DNA of 34,219 bases from Kiloniellaceae bacterium (GCA_021776115.1 JAJFGN010000082.1:1-34219); one strand, 5' to 3'. Shown: positions 15,550 to 23,900, numbered from the stretch's first letter. Numbers and translations: made by a program. The notes: generated from the sequence alone by a model not told the origin.

Positions 15550-15578
15550 AAAGGGGCCCGTTGTATCGGGCCCCTTTT
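15550..15578. terminator. Bidirectional intrinsic terminator
   Basis: AAAGGGGCCCG (15550-15560), a 6-base loop TTGTAT and CGGGCCCCTTT (15567-15577) form a perfect 11-bp stem. TTTT follows on the plus strand and the flanking A-run gives U on the other strand. It lies between the convergent PadR-like and peroxiredoxin genes and can serve both. Confidence 0.9.
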
Positions 15579-15622
15579 GCATTGATAACTTTGAAATGTC
15601 AGTCGCCACGCGGTCCGTAGGT

Positions 15623-16285
15623 TCAGGCGCTGGGATCGGGCGTCACCCGCAGATACGGCTTCAAGGTCTTCCAGCCTTTTGGAAACTTACCCTTGGCGGC
15701 CTCGTCGCTTACCGTCGGCGGGATGATCACATCTTCGCCGGGGCGCCAATTGACCGGCGTTGCGACCGTATGCTTGTCGAACATCTGCAAGGAATCGATA
15801 ACCCGCAGGATTTCGTCGAAGTTTCGCCCGGTGGTCATCGGGTAGGCGATCATCACCTTGATAGCCTTGTCGGGGCCGATGATCATCACGGTGCGCACCG
15901 TCCGGTTGTCCGCCGGGGTGCGGCCCTGCGATGTATCCCCGGCCGAGGCCGGTAACATGCCGTAGAGCTTCGCCACCTTGAGCTCCGGATCGCCAACCAT
16001 GGGATAGTTCACGGTGTGGCCCGTGACCTCCTCGATGTCATGCGCCCAACGCACGTGATCCTCGACCGGATCGACACTAAGGCCGATGACTTTGCAGTTG
16101 CGTTGATCGAAGGCGGACTTGAGGCCGGCCACGGCGCCAAGCTCGGTCGTGCAGACCGGGGTGAAGTCCTTGGGATGCGAGAACAAGACACACCACGAAT
16201 CGCCAATCCAATCGTGGAAGCGAATCTTGCCTTCAGTCGTATCGCTTTCGAAATCAGGTGCTGTATCGCCTATCTTTAAGGTCAT
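15623..16285 (-). CDS. 1-Cys peroxiredoxin (Prx6-type)
   Basis: The 220-residue thiol peroxidase reduces hydrogen peroxide and organic hydroperoxides in the cytoplasm. The peroxidatic cysteine is C45 in HPKDFTPVCTTELG, with T42 in the usual PxxxTxxC arrangement. The long C-terminal arm (TPVNWRPGEDVIIPPTVSDEAAKGKFPKGW) is the hallmark of the Prx6/1-Cys group. No resolving cysteine is evident in the C-terminal arm. The start at 16285 has AGGAGG five bases upstream; the longer frame to 16330 is not needed. It is the last gene of a minus-strand series with Usp, two small unknown proteins and an SDR, 47 bases after the SDR stop, and ends at the strong terminator. Confidence 0.95.
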   Translation of the reverse strand: MTLKIGDTAPDFESDTTEGKIRFHDWIGDSWCVLFSHPKDFTPVCTTELGAVAGLKSAFDQRNCKVIGLSVDPVEDHVRWAHDIEEVTGHTVNYPMVGDPELKVAKLYGMLPASAGDTSQGRTPADNRTVRTVMIIGPDKAIKVMIAYPMTTGRNFDEILRVIDSLQMFDKHTVATPVNWRPGEDVIIPPTVSDEAAKGKFPKGWKTLKPYLRVTPDPSA

Positions 16286-16332
16286 GACGTCCTCCTTTCC
16301 TGTTATTGCCCGGGCTTCGGCGGTAAGCACGT

Positions 16333-17073
16333 TCAGTAAAGATGCTGTCCGCCGGTCACAAATATTTCCGTCCCGGTAACATAGCCGAAATCCGCCGCGC
16401 AGAGTTGATATACCGCCGAAGCGACTTCTTCCGGCTTGCCCATGCGATGCATCGGGATACGCGGGATCAAAGCCTCGTATTCCTCGCCGATCATCGCGGT
16501 CTCGATCTCGCCGGGCGCGACCGCATTGACGCGCACACCGAACTCCGCGAATTCGACCGCCATTTCACGGGTCAGCGCGGAAAGCGCGGCCTTGGAGGTC
16601 GAATAAGCCGAGCCGGCGAAGGGATGGCTCTGGTGCCCGGCGATCGAGGTAATGTTGACGACGCACCCCTGCCCTCGCCGCAGCGCGCCCGCGAACCCGC
16701 GGCCAAGGGCGAGCGGCGCGAACAGGTTCAGCTCGAACACCTCGCGCCAGGTGGCCAGGTCGCCATTGAGGCAACCCAAACGCTCCTTAAACGCGGTCTT
16801 GGGCGAGACGGCGGCGTTGTTGACCAGGGCGTGCAGGGGCGCCTCGCCCAGCAGTCCGTTCGCTTGTTTCACAAAGTCCGCGACCTCCGCCGGCTGGGTC
16901 AAGTCGGCGCTTATGTGGTCGGTCCAGTTGGGGTCGCGTTTGCATTCGGCCGGAATGGTCTCGCGCGAGCATGTCATCACGCGCCAGCCCTCGTCGCTGA
17001 AGCGCTTTACCGTGGCATGGCCGATTCCCCGGCTGGCCCCGGTTAGGATAACTGTCTTGCGGGCGTCGCTCAT
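16333..17073 (-). CDS. Short-chain dehydrogenase/reductase (SDR)
   Basis: The 246-residue classical SDR has the NAD(P)-binding TGASRGIGHATVKRF near the N-terminus. A basic residue in the MTCSRET strand suggests NADPH. It also has NNAAVS, the catalytic serine in NITSIAGHQ, YSTSKAAL (the YxxxK pair) and APGEIETAM. The substrate is unknown; FabG-like and sugar or steroid dehydrogenase-like relatives all fit. The frame runs open to 17436, but the ATG at 17073 begins right before the Rossmann strand (MSDARKTVILTGAS) and is clearly the start. It lies 85 bases after a small unknown gene and 47 bases before the peroxiredoxin, so it is probably part of the stress transcript. Confidence 0.93.
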   Translation of the reverse strand: MSDARKTVILTGASRGIGHATVKRFSDEGWRVMTCSRETIPAECKRDPNWTDHISADLTQPAEVADFVKQANGLLGEAPLHALVNNAAVSPKTAFKERLGCLNGDLATWREVFELNLFAPLALGRGFAGALRRGQGCVVNITSIAGHQSHPFAGSAYSTSKAALSALTREMAVEFAEFGVRVNAVAPGEIETAMIGEEYEALIPRIPMHRMGKPEEVASAVYQLCAADFGYVTGTEIFVTGGQHLY

Positions 17074-17158
17074 GGCGCGATTGTACTCCACGCGGCGCCA
17101 GGCACAACGCCTGGCACACCGTCGCCGCAAAGTACCTAATTTCCTGGAACGAAGAGCC

Positions 17159-17530
17159 TTACGCGGGCCGGACCGAGACGACGCGAAAAGTGCGCAGCTC
17201 GCCGTCCTGCTCGCGCAGGGAGACGTACTCGCCGGTCTTGAAGACGTGTGTGTCGAACTTCCAGCCCGGTTCGTCTTCTTCGGGATCGCCTTGAACATCG
17301 TAATGAAAGGCCCAGGTTCCACCCCGCCGGCGCACCAGATGGCCGCGCTCGTCCGGCTCACCGTCCCAGAAGCGCCGGACCGCGCAACGCGCTTTCTTGT
17401 CGCGCCACTCTTCCGCATCGATGTGGCCGTCGGCATTCAAGGGAATGACGACCTCGTAACCGTGGTGCGCGCTGCCCTCGGGATGATCCGGGTCGCGACC
17501 CAATTCCAAGCGAACTTTGCTGAGCGTCAT
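17159..17530 (-). CDS. Conserved-looking small protein of unknown function (123 aa)
   Basis: I do not recognise this family. The protein is hydrophilic and rich in charged and aromatic residues: an N-terminal strand MTLSKVRLELGR, then GYEVVIPLNADGHIDAEEWR, RRFWDGEPDERGHLVRR, TWAFHYDVQGDPEEDEPGWKF and a final strand pair YVSLREQDGELRTFRVVSVRPA. It has no signal peptide or membrane segment, and one cysteine. The pattern suggests a small all-beta domain. The start at 17530 has GAGGA upstream and overlaps the preceding stop by four bases, so it is translationally coupled to the 100-residue protein before it. Placement between a Usp and an SDR/peroxiredoxin pair suggests a stress-related role, which is inference only. 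Confidence 0.8.
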   Translation of the reverse strand: MTLSKVRLELGRDPDHPEGSAHHGYEVVIPLNADGHIDAEEWRDKKARCAVRRFWDGEPDERGHLVRRRGGTWAFHYDVQGDPEEDEPGWKFDTHVFKTGEYVSLREQDGELRTFRVVSVRPA

Positions 17531-17829
17531 TTGATTCCTCTTTTTCGGTCTCCATGCCAAAGCACGGTTTCCGGTTGGGTATGCGTCATAACGAAATGGT
17601 GCAGGACGGCGCGTAGCGCAATCGCGTGTTGTATATTTCCCGCGGCGCGGGCCGCCTCGATATCCTCCAGAATGATGCGCTTGATCGCCGGCACACCGTC
17701 GGGCGTGTGGATCAGATAGTTACCATACTCTGCCGCTACGATTTCCGGAATACGCTCATGTTCGGAAATCGCGGCGATCTCCTCCGCCGTCAGGTCGCTC
17801 AGGGCTATGCAATCTTCTATGGTCAACAT
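17527..17829 (-). CDS. Small helical protein of unknown function (100 aa)
   Basis: I do not recognise a named family. The sequence is mostly helical: LTIEDCIALSDLTAEEIAAISEHERIP, then IVAAEYGNYLI, VPAIKRIILEDIEAARAAG and a C-terminal helix with HAIALRAVLHHFVMTHTQP. It is soluble, with one cysteine and five histidines in the last 35 residues. It starts 38 bases after the Usp stop and its stop overlaps the next gene by ATGA. The coupling and position point to co-expression with the Usp under the FNR-type promoter. The regular acidic helix at the N-terminus could be a small protein-interaction module, which is speculative. Confidence 0.8.
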   Translation of the reverse strand: MLTIEDCIALSDLTAEEIAAISEHERIPEIVAAEYGNYLIHTPDGVPAIKRIILEDIEAARAAGNIQHAIALRAVLHHFVMTHTQPETVLWHGDRKRGIK

Positions 17830-17867
17830 AGGGCCTTGCCTTTCCGAAACAAACTAGGGCGGGAACC

Positions 17868-18737
17868 CTAGTGAACCAGCATAACCGGTATGACACCGTG
17901 GCTCAGCACACCGCGTGTGGCCCCGCCCAGGACGAACTCGCGCAACCGGCTATGCCCATAAGCGCCCATAACCAGAAGATCGGCCCCGGCCTTGTGCGCC
18001 TCTCGCATGAGGGAGTCTCCAATCGGTTCCGTGCCGGGGGAGAAAGCCCAAGTCTTCGCCGTGATCCCATGGCCGCCCAGGTAGCGGGCAAGCTCGCTGG
18101 GTTCGGGCGAATCGTCCGTTTCGCGCGCCGTGAGAATGAATACCTTGTCGGCTTGGCGTAGAACCGGCAAGGCGGCCGCGACGGCACGGGCCGCTTCGCG
18201 CGAACGGTTCCAGGCAATCGCGACGGTATCGCCAAGGGCCGCGACCGGTTCCGCGGGAACCAGGACAACGGGACGGCCACTATCGAACAAAGCGGCGTCG
18301 AAGTCGGCGGCGCCCTCCACGTCGCCGTTTAGCGCCGGCCGGGCCAGCACGATTAGGTCGGCTAAGCGGCCGCGCCGGGCAACTTCTTCGCTTTCGCGTC
18401 CCACGACTTGCCTAAGGGAAACGCAGAATGTACCTGGGGAGATATCGTCATCGGGCTGAACGCGCTGTAAGCTTTGGGCCGCACATTGGGAGTCGAACAA
18501 ATCGCGCGCGGCCTTGGAACGCGCGTCCGCCTCGGCCTGCAGGCTGCCGATGATTTGCTCCACCGCGGCCCCGGACATGCCCTCGCCCACGATGGGAACC
18601 GAGGTCACGACATCCGGCTCGACATGCAGAAAATCAACCCGGCAGGAAAACCGCCGGCCCAATTGCAGCCCGGTCTGAAGAGACCCGGCGCTGGAATCGG
18701 AGCCGTCGACAATGGCTAGAATCCTCGCGATAGTCAT
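17868..18737 (-). CDS. Tandem universal stress protein (UspA family)
   Basis: The 289-residue protein consists of two Usp domains. The N-terminal one opens MTIARILAIVDGSDSS. The C-terminal one ends MGAYGHSRLREFVLGGATRGVLSHGVIPVMLVH, with the G-2x-G-9x-G(S/T) ATP-binding signature. The architecture matches the Usp at 8879-9715, though the first domains have diverged strongly. AGGAG precedes the ATG. An FNR/FixK-type box (18805-18818) identical to that of the first Usp gene lies 68 bases upstream. It leads a run of same-strand genes (two unknown small proteins, SDR, 1-Cys peroxiredoxin) down to the terminator at 15550, with no internal promoter evident to me. Confidence 0.93.
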   Translation of the reverse strand: MTIARILAIVDGSDSSAGSLQTGLQLGRRFSCRVDFLHVEPDVVTSVPIVGEGMSGAAVEQIIGSLQAEADARSKAARDLFDSQCAAQSLQRVQPDDDISPGTFCVSLRQVVGRESEEVARRGRLADLIVLARPALNGDVEGAADFDAALFDSGRPVVLVPAEPVAALGDTVAIAWNRSREAARAVAAALPVLRQADKVFILTARETDDSPEPSELARYLGGHGITAKTWAFSPGTEPIGDSLMREAHKAGADLLVMGAYGHSRLREFVLGGATRGVLSHGVIPVMLVH

Positions 18738-18776
18738 GGCGCTCTCCTGATTATCCGTAGGCTTACTGCTTTAACT

Positions 18777-18818
18777 AGGTTGCCCGCGGGGCGCTGGTCC
18801 GGCATTGACCTGGGTCAA
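18777..18818 (-). promoter_or_regulatory. FNR/FixK-type promoter of the second Usp cluster
   Basis: TTGACCTGGGTCAA (18805-18818), with flanks GGCA and G, is identical over 19 bases to the site before the first Usp gene. On the minus strand a weak -10-like CAACCT (18782 to 18777) starts 22 bases after the box; TAGTTA follows at 27 bases. It lies in the 94-base gap between the CDF stop and the Usp start. Confidence 0.75.
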
Positions 18819-18831
18819 GGCAATCGCCGGT

Positions 18832-19758
18832 TTAGCCCGCGCGGGCCGGGGCCTCCTCAACCCCATAGGGGTCCTGATGGATGATGATCTCGGCGCCGGA
18901 ATAGCATTGCCGGACCGAAGCCTCGACCTCGTCAGCGGCTTCGTGGGCGCGGTACAGCGTCAAGCCGCCGTTCATTTCGATATGAAATTGAATAAAGGTC
19001 AAGGGGCCGGAAGCACGGGTACGCAGATCGTGCATGGCCAGAACCTCGGGGTGCGCCATGACGATCCGATAAATCTTCTGGCGATCCTCGTCGGGCAACT
19101 CCCGGTCCATCAACATATCGTAAGCGCCGCGCGCGATACGCCAGGCCGTGATCAAGATGTATCCAGCGATGGCGATGCCGAAGAGGGGGTCGGCCAAGAC
19201 CCACCCAAACTTAGCCGACAGCAGGATCGCCACGATGACCGCACCGTTGATCAAGAGGTCGCCAATGTAGTGCAGAGAGTCGGCCTGAATCGCGAGCGAT
19301 CCCGTCCGTTTGACGACATAGGCTTGAAAACGGGTCAGCGTGAAGGTCAACACGATCGCCACGACCATGACCGCGATCCCGATATCGCCGTGCTGGATGG
19401 CCTTGGGCTGATAAATCCGTTGTCCGGCCTCGATCAGAATAAAGATCGCCGATCCCGCGATAAAGGTGGATTGGGCGAGCGCGGCCAAGGGCTCCGCCTT
19501 ACCGTGGCCGAAACGATGCTCCCGATCCGGCGGCGTCAAGGCGTGCCGGACCGCGAGCAGACTAATCAGCGAGGCGGCCGCGTCGAGTAGCGAGTCGATC
19601 AGGGTGGAGAGCAGGCTGACCGAATCGGTCAGCAGCCAAGCCGCGAATTTGACCGCTATGAGCAACAAGGCGAGAGAGACCGAGGCATAGGTCGCCCAGC
19701 GCATCAGGCGCGCGGCCTCCGCGTTCGGCATTTCGGCGCTCTCGACCCGATCGTTCAC
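18832..19758 (-). CDS. Cation diffusion facilitator (CDF) exporter, FieF-like
   Basis: The 308-residue inner-membrane antiporter should export divalent metals (zinc, iron or a related ion) in exchange for protons. Six membrane helices are visible, followed by a cytoplasmic alpha-beta domain (about 210-300). The transport-site residues D55-xxx-D59 (LIDSLLDA) and H163-xxx-D167 (SLHYIGDLL) match the DD-HD set of FieF/YiiP. H81 and H85 in HRFGHGKAEPL match the conserved loop. Metal choice cannot be fixed from this; DD-HD predicts zinc/cadmium/iron. The start is a GTG at 19758 with AGAGGA upstream. pdxH lies 28 bases upstream on the same strand, so the two are probably co-transcribed. Confidence 0.93.
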   Translation of the reverse strand: MNDRVESAEMPNAEAARLMRWATYASVSLALLLIAVKFAAWLLTDSVSLLSTLIDSLLDAAASLISLLAVRHALTPPDREHRFGHGKAEPLAALAQSTFIAGSAIFILIEAGQRIYQPKAIQHGDIGIAVMVVAIVLTFTLTRFQAYVVKRTGSLAIQADSLHYIGDLLINGAVIVAILLSAKFGWVLADPLFGIAIAGYILITAWRIARGAYDMLMDRELPDEDRQKIYRIVMAHPEVLAMHDLRTRASGPLTFIQFHIEMNGGLTLYRAHEAADEVEASVRQCYSGAEIIIHQDPYGVEEAPARAG

Positions 19759-19786
19759 GTCTTATCCTCTTGGCGCTGGCGCGGAG

Positions 19787-20380
19787 TCAGGGATACAGCC
19801 GCTCGGTCCGCCAGGACTCGCCCTCGCGATGATACACTAGCCGGTCGTGGAGGCGGAACGCGCCATCCTGCCAGAACTCTATCAGACGCGGCACAACCCG
19901 GAAGCCTGACCAGTAGGGCGGCCGTGGAATCGCGCCAATCGCGTACTTGAGGCCGAATTCAGCGGCCTTCTTTTCCAATTCGAACCTACTATTCAACGGC
20001 CGCGATTGCTGGCTGGCCCAGGCCCCGATCCGGCTATCGCGCGGCCGGGAGTCGAAATAGGCGTCCGCCTCCGCGTCGCTTACCCTGTGAACCTCGCCTT
20101 CGATGCGGATCTGGCGGCGCAGCGATTTCCAGTGGAATAGAAGGGCCGCCTTGGGCTGGGCCAAAAGATGTTGTCCCTTGCGGCTTTCGAAATTGGTATA
20201 GAAGACGAAACCCCTTGCATCCACGCCCTTGACCAGGATCATGCGGACCGCAGGCATACCGTCTTCCCCGACCGTTCCCAGGGCTGCGGCCGTCGGATCG
20301 TTGGGCTCGCTCAATTCGGCCTCTTTCATCCAGTCCTGGAAGGTCTTTAGTGGATCGGCCGCCGGCTCACTGGTAAACAT
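19787..20380 (-). CDS. pdxH: Pyridoxamine/pyridoxine 5'-phosphate oxidase
   Basis: The 197-residue FMN enzyme oxidises pyridoxine or pyridoxamine 5'-phosphate to pyridoxal 5'-phosphate, the last step of vitamin B6 cofactor synthesis and salvage. Family marks are the N-terminal [13 protein letters not shown], the FMN-binding [24 protein letters not shown], the [14 protein letters not shown] loop, the [12 protein letters not shown] motif and the C-terminal ERLYP. The length is normal for alphaproteobacteria (about 195-215). GGAG eight bases before the ATG supports the start. It shares the strand with the CDF gene downstream and is divergent from the lipoprotein gene. PLP made here is used by the transaminase and ALA synthase in this window, though that link is general. 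Confidence 0.96.
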   Translation of the reverse strand: MFTSEPAADPLKTFQDWMKEAELSEPNDPTAAALGTVGEDGMPAVRMILVKGVDARGFVFYTNFESRKGQHLLAQPKAALLFHWKSLRRQIRIEGEVHRVSDAEADAYFDSRPRDSRIGAWASQQSRPLNSRFELEKKAAEFGLKYAIGAIPRPPYWSGFRVVPRLIEFWQDGAFRLHDRLVYHREGESWRTERLYP

Positions 20381-20560
20381 GATCTAGACTCCATCCCCTG
20401 GCGGCCTTGCCTATCCATCGGGCCGGCAGGATCGAAATTTGAGGCATTTTCACGGTTCATAGGGACACTGGGGATGCCATTGTTAAACTTCTCGTACAAC
20501 CCACGTGATTGACATATATGTTCGTCACCGGTTGCTCAAAATTCTGGAAAGGCGTTTACC

Positions 20561-21037
20561 ATGAAATTCAAACCCATACTTGCCGCCATTGCGATTATGG
20601 CTTTGACTGCGGCCTGTGCACAGAATGGTCAGTTTGGCACAAAGCAGACGGTCGGCGGCCTGGGCGGGGCGGCCTTGGGCGGCTGGGCCGGGTCCACGAT
20701 CGGGGGCGGCACGGGCAAGCTGGCCGCGACCGCGGCCGGGGTCCTGATTGGCGCCTTGATCGGCAGTGAGATCGGACGCGGCCTCGACAAGCTCGATGAG
20801 CAAAAGGCCGAGCAGGCTTACACCCAGGCAACCACGGCCCCGGTCGGCCAAACCATCTCTTGGAGCAATCCCGACTCTGGCAACTATGGCGCCGTCACGC
20901 CGACCCGCGAGGGGACCAAACAGTCGTCGGGCGAATACTGCCGCGAGTTCCAGCAGACGGTCGTAGTCGGCGGTCAGCAGGAAGAAGCCTATGGCGTCGC
21001 CTGCCGGCAGCCGGACGGGCAGTGGGAAATTCAATAA
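20561..21037 (+). CDS. Outer-membrane lipoprotein, 17-kDa antigen / RT0821-like
   Basis: The 158-residue protein starts with a lipoprotein signal peptide and the box LTAAC. C19 would be the lipidated residue; position -3 is Thr rather than the usual Leu. A glycine-zipper stretch follows (GGLGGAALGGWAGSTIGGGTGKL, then VLIGALIGSEIGRGLD), as in the rickettsial 17-kDa surface antigen. The soluble C-terminal part has WSNPDSGNYGAVTPTR, EYCREFQQTV and GVACRQPDGQW, the RT0821/Lpp0805 pattern, with two cysteines that could pair. GGAAAGG before the ATG supports the start. It is probably a periplasm-facing envelope protein. It is divergent from pdxH and precedes the DnaJ gene. Confidence 0.9.
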   Translation: MKFKPILAAIAIMALTAACAQNGQFGTKQTVGGLGGAALGGWAGSTIGGGTGKLAATAAGVLIGALIGSEIGRGLDKLDEQKAEQAYTQATTAPVGQTISWSNPDSGNYGAVTPTREGTKQSSGEYCREFQQTVVVGGQQEEAYGVACRQPDGQWEIQ

Positions 21038-21159
21038 GCGCCGCGGGCTAGCTTTACGTCGGACGGGGGCGCCCTGGGCGGTGTCCCCCTAACCTGGCGC
21101 CCGAGATACCGGAGGCGATCCGGTCCCGGGCGGCCAGGCACAAGTATGCTTGGCACGAT

Positions 21160-22101
21160 ATGAAAAATCCTTACGACGTTCTAGGCGTCAAACCCGACGC
21201 GAGCGCGGATGAAATAAAGCGGGCCTATCGGCAGCTCGCCAAAAAGCTGCATCCCGATTTGAATCCCGGTGACGCCAAGATCGAGCAGAAATTCAAAGAG
21301 GTTTCGCACGCCAATAGTATCCTTGGGGATCCGGAGAAGCGTAAGCGCTTCGACCGCGGCGAAATCGATGCCAGCGGCCAGGAAAACCAGCGTACCGGCG
21401 GGTTTTACCGCGAGCACGCGCAAGGTGGCCACGGCGGCGGCAAATACCGGGCCTCGGGTTCCGGCGCCGAGATCAATATCGAGGACATCATTTCCGACCT
21501 CTTTGGCGGCGGCGGCCGCAGGGGGGCTCGTGGCGGTGCCGGGGGGCGTGCCGGGGCGCGCAAAGGGGCCGACATTTCCTACACGGCGCCGATCGATTTC
21601 CTCGACGCCGCGGTTGGCACCAAGAAGCGTATCCGGCTCTCGGACGGCAAGGCCTTGGATCTGTCCATCCCCGCGGGCACAACGGATCGCCAAACGTTAC
21701 GCCTGAAGGGCCAAGGCGGACCTGGCGCGGGTGGCGCGCCGGCGGGCGACGCCTATGTCGAAGTACACATTCAACCGCACGCATTTTTTAATCGCAAAGA
21801 CAACGATGTACACATCGAACTTCCGGTGACGCTACAAGAAGCGATCCTGGGTGCAACGCTGCATGTGCCGACCGTTCACGGCAAGGTTTCCATGAAGATC
21901 CCGCCGGGCTCCAACACCGGCGCTTCGCTGCGCCTCAAGGGCAAGGGCATCGTAGACCGCAAGACCAAGGTCAAAGGGGATCAGTACGTCAAGTTAAAGG
22001 TCGTGCTGCCCGAAAAGATCGACGAAGACCTCAAGTCGTTCATGGAGAGCTGGGCGGAGGCCCATGACTACGACCCGCGCCGTAAGGCGGGCATGACGTG
22101 A
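21160..22101 (+). CDS. cbpA: DnaJ-family co-chaperone, CbpA-like
   Basis: The 313-residue class II J-domain protein stimulates DnaK. The J domain (1-70) carries the essential HPD at 31-33 (KKLHPDLNPGD). Next come a Gly/Arg-rich linker (about 85-140), which includes the acidic IEDIISDLFGG, and two C-terminal beta-barrel substrate domains (DISYTAPIDFLDAAVG, RQTLRLKGQGGPG, HIQPHAFFNRKDNDVHIELPVTLQEAILGA). It lacks the CxxCxGxG zinc repeats of DnaJ, as in CbpA. The immediate downstream gene looks like CbpM, the known modulator of CbpA, which strengthens the call. The ribosome site is weak. Confidence 0.93.
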   Translation: MKNPYDVLGVKPDASADEIKRAYRQLAKKLHPDLNPGDAKIEQKFKEVSHANSILGDPEKRKRFDRGEIDASGQENQRTGGFYREHAQGGHGGGKYRASGSGAEINIEDIISDLFGGGGRRGARGGAGGRAGARKGADISYTAPIDFLDAAVGTKKRIRLSDGKALDLSIPAGTTDRQTLRLKGQGGPGAGGAPAGDAYVEVHIQPHAFFNRKDNDVHIELPVTLQEAILGATLHVPTVHGKVSMKIPPGSNTGASLRLKGKGIVDRKTKVKGDQYVKLKVVLPEKIDEDLKSFMESWAEAHDYDPRRKAGMT

Positions 22102-22132
22102 CAAACCTAATCGCAAGGAGGCTTGAAACCAG

Positions 22133-22483
22133 GTGCTGATATCCTTCGAGAAGGTGGTCGCGGAAATCGAAGTCGAGGGCAAGGTCTTGACGGCCTGGGT
22201 CGAGAAAAGCTGGGTCATGCCAGTTAACCGGGACGGCGAATACCTTTTCGACGATGCCGACTTGGCGCGCGCGCGGCTGATCGCGGAACTTCGCCGCGAT
22301 CTTGAGGTCAACGACGAGGCCATGCCAGTGGTGCTGCGCCTGCTCGACCAAGTCTACAGCCTGCGCAAGGCGCTGGGCGATCTCAATGAGGCGATCAAGG
22401 CAATACCGGAGGAGGCGCGGACTCAGCTTCGGGCCGAGCTGGCGAAAGTGACCGGCAAACCGGCCGACGGCGACGAGTCGTAG
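22133..22483 (+). CDS. cbpM: CbpM-like chaperone modulator
   Basis: The 116-residue protein resembles CbpM, a MerR-fold-related protein that binds the CbpA J domain and inhibits it. The pattern is visible: an N-terminal segment ending WVEKSWVMPVNRDGEYLFDDADLARARLIAELRRDLEVN, then the MPVVLRLLDQVYSLRKAL helix, equivalent to the leucine-rich C-terminal helix of E. coli CbpM. The C-terminus is longer than in E. coli (about 101 residues). It starts with GTG, 31 bases after the cbpA stop, with AAGGAGG at somewhat wide spacing (about 11-12). The pair is clearly co-transcribed. It ends only 10 bases from the convergent YihY gene. Confidence 0.82.
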   Translation: MLISFEKVVAEIEVEGKVLTAWVEKSWVMPVNRDGEYLFDDADLARARLIAELRRDLEVNDEAMPVVLRLLDQVYSLRKALGDLNEAIKAIPEEARTQLRAELAKVTGKPADGDES

Positions 22484-22493
22484 CATTCATTCC

Positions 22494-23807
22494 TCAGCCG
22501 AGCTTTCGCCTCTCTGCAATCGCGTCCCCGTCCTGCTGGGTCCGGCCATCCGCTGGCCCCAGCGCTTCCGCGATACTGCGCGCCTGGCGGGCCTCGGCCG
22601 CATCCGCCAGGGCCGAAACCGCACTTTCGGCGGCCGGATGCCAGCCCCGGCCCGGCCGCAGACCCAATTCCAGGGCCACATTCAAGTCACCCAAGGTCGC
22701 GTCGTCCAGATCGCGGCACAGAACCCACCGGCTACCCCGGCCGCGCTCTACGAAATCCGCATCGCGCAAGGCGCGCAGGGTTTCATCTAATTCCGCCGGC
22801 GTAGCGGGCAGACCGCGCCCTAAATGGCGTTCCTTGACCCGAACGCCGTTGCGGCTCGCATCGCGCAGCCGGGCCAGGAGACTGAGCGCGAGCGCCATGC
22901 GCGCGCCTGGACCCGCGACGCTGCGGCCCCGCGCCTGGGCGGCGCGCCATTCCGGCAAGGCGGCGGCAACCTGGGCCCCAAATAGAATGACGACCCAGGA
23001 CAAGTACATCCAAACCAGAAATATCGGCAATGCGGAGACCGCGCCGTAGACCAACTGGAACGACGGAAACTCCCGCAAGTAGAGACCGAACCCGCCCTTC
23101 AGCAACTCGAACAGGACGGCCGCCACCAGCCCACCGGTCAGCGCATGGCCTGGGTGGACAGCCCGATTCGGGACGACCAGGTAAATGAGGGCGAAACCCA
23201 AAATGGAAAAGCCGGTCGAAGCCAACCTGGACAGGCCCAAACCCCCACCCAACGCGGCGGCGTCGAACCATTGCACGGCGGCAAAGGCATAGCTCGAGAC
23301 CGACAGCGACGCGCCGATAAACAAGGGGCCGAGGGTCAGGATGGTCCAATAGACGACCAGCCGCGCGGCAAGCGGCCGTGGCTCCGCAACCCGCCAGATC
23401 TCATTCACGGCGCCGTTAATGTTGGACATCAGCAAAAGCGCCGTCACGGCCAGACCGGCCATACCGGCCGCGGTCATCTTCTTGGCGTTCTCGATGAAGG
23501 TGATCAGGTGGTCGCTGAACGCGATCCCCACATCCGGCAAAACGTTCTCGAATACGAAGAGTTGTAACTCCACGCGCCAGGACTCGAAGGCCGGGAAGCC
23601 CGCCAGGACCGACAGCCCAACCGCCAACAGCGGCACGATGGCCAACAGTGACGCATAGCTAAGCCCCGCCGCTTGGCGCGGCCCGCCATCCTTCGCGAAG
23701 CGCAACCCCGCGTATCCCAGGAAGCGGCCGATTCGCCCCGCTTTGAGGACGAACTTGAGCCAGGCAAACCAACGGCGGAGGTCTCGGTTTTCGGATTTCG
23801 CGTTCAT
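22494..23807 (-). CDS. YihY / BrkB-family inner-membrane protein
   Basis: The 437-residue protein has a YihY/UPF0761 membrane domain: an N-terminal cytoplasmic segment, then AAGLSYASLLAIVPLLAVGLSVLAGF and further helices to about residue 290, including LLMSNINGAVNEIWRV, PNRAVHPGHALTGGLVAAVLFELLKGGFGLYL and VYGAVSALPIFLVWMYLSWVVILFGAQVAAAL. About six membrane segments are seen. The C-terminal 140 residues form a soluble winged-helix-like tail (GVRVKERHLGRGLPATPAELDETLRAL), as in longer family members. The old RNase BN name is an error in the literature. The function is unknown. It is convergent with cbpM and divergent from fabI. Confidence 0.9.
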   Translation of the reverse strand: MNAKSENRDLRRWFAWLKFVLKAGRIGRFLGYAGLRFAKDGGPRQAAGLSYASLLAIVPLLAVGLSVLAGFPAFESWRVELQLFVFENVLPDVGIAFSDHLITFIENAKKMTAAGMAGLAVTALLLMSNINGAVNEIWRVAEPRPLAARLVVYWTILTLGPLFIGASLSVSSYAFAAVQWFDAAALGGGLGLSRLASTGFSILGFALIYLVVPNRAVHPGHALTGGLVAAVLFELLKGGFGLYLREFPSFQLVYGAVSALPIFLVWMYLSWVVILFGAQVAAALPEWRAAQARGRSVAGPGARMALALSLLARLRDASRNGVRVKERHLGRGLPATPAELDETLRALRDADFVERGRGSRWVLCRDLDDATLGDLNVALELGLRPGRGWHPAAESAVSALADAAEARQARSIAEALGPADGRTQQDGDAIAERRKLG

Positions 23808-23900
23808 CTGGCAAGTTTATGTCAGAAAAAGACCTAAGAATGCCCGAAAATCATGCAACGGGAGCGTCAAAGTATCCGGTTTTGACTCAACCCGCCAAGT

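Noticed and set aside
17074-17436. N-terminal extension of the SDR frame (121 codons).
   Set aside because: It is antisense-like, Arg/Ser-rich and overlaps the coupled small gene at 17159-17530; the Rossmann strand begins at the ATG at 17073.
20509-20537. TTGACA before the lipoprotein gene as a sigma70 promoter.
   Set aside because: The hexamer at the right distance (TTGCTC) is a poor -10.
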